From Gammaproteobacteria bacterium (GTDB taxonomy: Bacteria; Pseudomonadota; Gammaproteobacteria; S012-40): a DNA stretch of 5,378 nucleotides. The stretch's first letter is position 1; every line of letters begins with the position of its first letter. The notes beneath the pieces are model-generated. The model searched no databases, was not told the DNA's origin, and saw nothing but the letters and a program-made list of their open reading frames with translations. A program made the position numbers and the translations under genes. The stretch covers positions 1 to 5,378 of the forward strand of contig JALSHN010000061.1 of assembly GCA_026982215.1 (NCBI GenBank), read 5' to 3'. Below, piece after piece: positions 5,066-5,378 of the stretch.

Positions 5066-5378
5066 AGCGCGTTTTCTTCAAGGACGTTGGCCGAGACGTG
5101 ATCGTGCATAGCCGAGGGTGTCGCGAGCGGCTCGATTGAGGTTCAGCTTGTCAGTAAAGGTCGGCAACAACAGCGCCATAGAGATGGAGACCACCGCAGA
5201 ATAGGCCACCGCGGATCGGCCCGCTCATAGCGTGGCTGATCGAAATCTCCCGTGAAAGCGAGCAGGTCCGGCAGCGGCTCGGCGCACCCGGACAACAGCA
5301 GCAACATCCCCCACATGCCAGCGGGGACACCACACCCCAGCAATACATCCTGTCCGACTCCCCGGTCATCGTTCGCTC

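Larger units (their letters stand above)
4775..5378. other. Right flank without a supported gene
   Basis: About 600 bases hold no reading frame that I would call a gene. A minus-strand frame is open from about 5376 to its stop at 5143 and encodes MWGMLLLLSGCAEPLPDLL, which looks like a lipobox. However, the only starts give a segment with no positive n-region, and the sequence loses protein-like character after about residue 46. A plus-strand frame open from 5182 to the edge reads IGPLIAWLIEISRESEQVRQ and then a Gln-rich linker; it looks protein-like but has no ATG, GTG or TTG start. A second minus-strand frame gives a short hydrophobic stretch SAVVSISMALLLPTFTDKLN. These cannot all be real. 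The region may be the edge of a neighbouring gene, a decayed gene, or non-coding. Confidence 0.5.

Noticed and set aside
4637..5111. Frames in the right flank such as 4800-5111 plus, 4882-5109 minus and 4637-4885 minus
   Set aside because: They cross the terminator or the repeat-like segment, have odd composition and no ribosome binding site.
5143..5343. Small lipoprotein from TTG 5343 (LLLLSGC lipobox)
   Set aside because: The signal lacks a positively charged n-region, the start is a TTG, the frame is open upstream to the window edge, and the C-terminal part (RCCCRPLLTS) is not protein-like. Kept only as a low-interest observation.

Overview
This window looks like a piece of a GC-rich proteobacterial chromosome. 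A gammaproteobacterium is my best guess, because an ExeA/GspA-type ATPase paired with a small exported protein is common there, but nothing in the window fixes the species. Four complete genes and one gene cut by the left edge can be supported. They form two divergent transcription units around a regulatory gap at 2493-2651. No tRNA, rRNA, CRISPR array or insertion sequence is visible.

Left unit, minus strand (2492 down to 1). The first gene encodes a 774-residue inner-membrane protein. It has an N-terminal ExeA/GspA/MshM-type AAA ATPase domain, a long acidic Pro/Ser/Glu-rich linker, one transmembrane helix, a second Pro/Glu/Lys-rich linker and a C-terminal periplasmic domain resembling the NTF2/SnoaL fold. 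Its Walker B motif ends in Asp-Asn instead of Asp-Glu. Two bases after its stop begins a second gene with a clear signal peptide followed by a proline-rich stretch; it leaves the window at base 1. By analogy with ExeA-ExeB/GspA-GspB and MSHA systems, the pair may work in the cell envelope, in secretin or pilus assembly. That is inference.

Right unit, plus strand (about 2554 to 4774). A near-consensus sigma-70 promoter, with a perfect dyad in its 18-base spacer, precedes three genes. They are an unrecognised 328-residue protein (helical N-terminal half, alpha/beta C-terminal half somewhat like a degenerate receiver domain), a single-domain Roadblock/LC7 (MglB-like) protein behind a perfect ribosome binding site, and a stand-alone protoglobin / globin-sensor domain whose start overlaps the Roadblock stop. 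A strong intrinsic terminator closes the unit. The globin keeps the proximal His and the B10 Tyr of heme-binding oxygen sensors but carries no output domain. Stop-start coupling to a Roadblock protein suggests the two act together, perhaps as a gas-responsive switch on a small GTPase or another partner. This is the most interesting item here.

Right flank (4775-5378). No gene could be established. It holds small hairpins, a purine-rich segment resembling common dispersed intergenic repeats, and open frames on both strands that run off the right edge without convincing starts.
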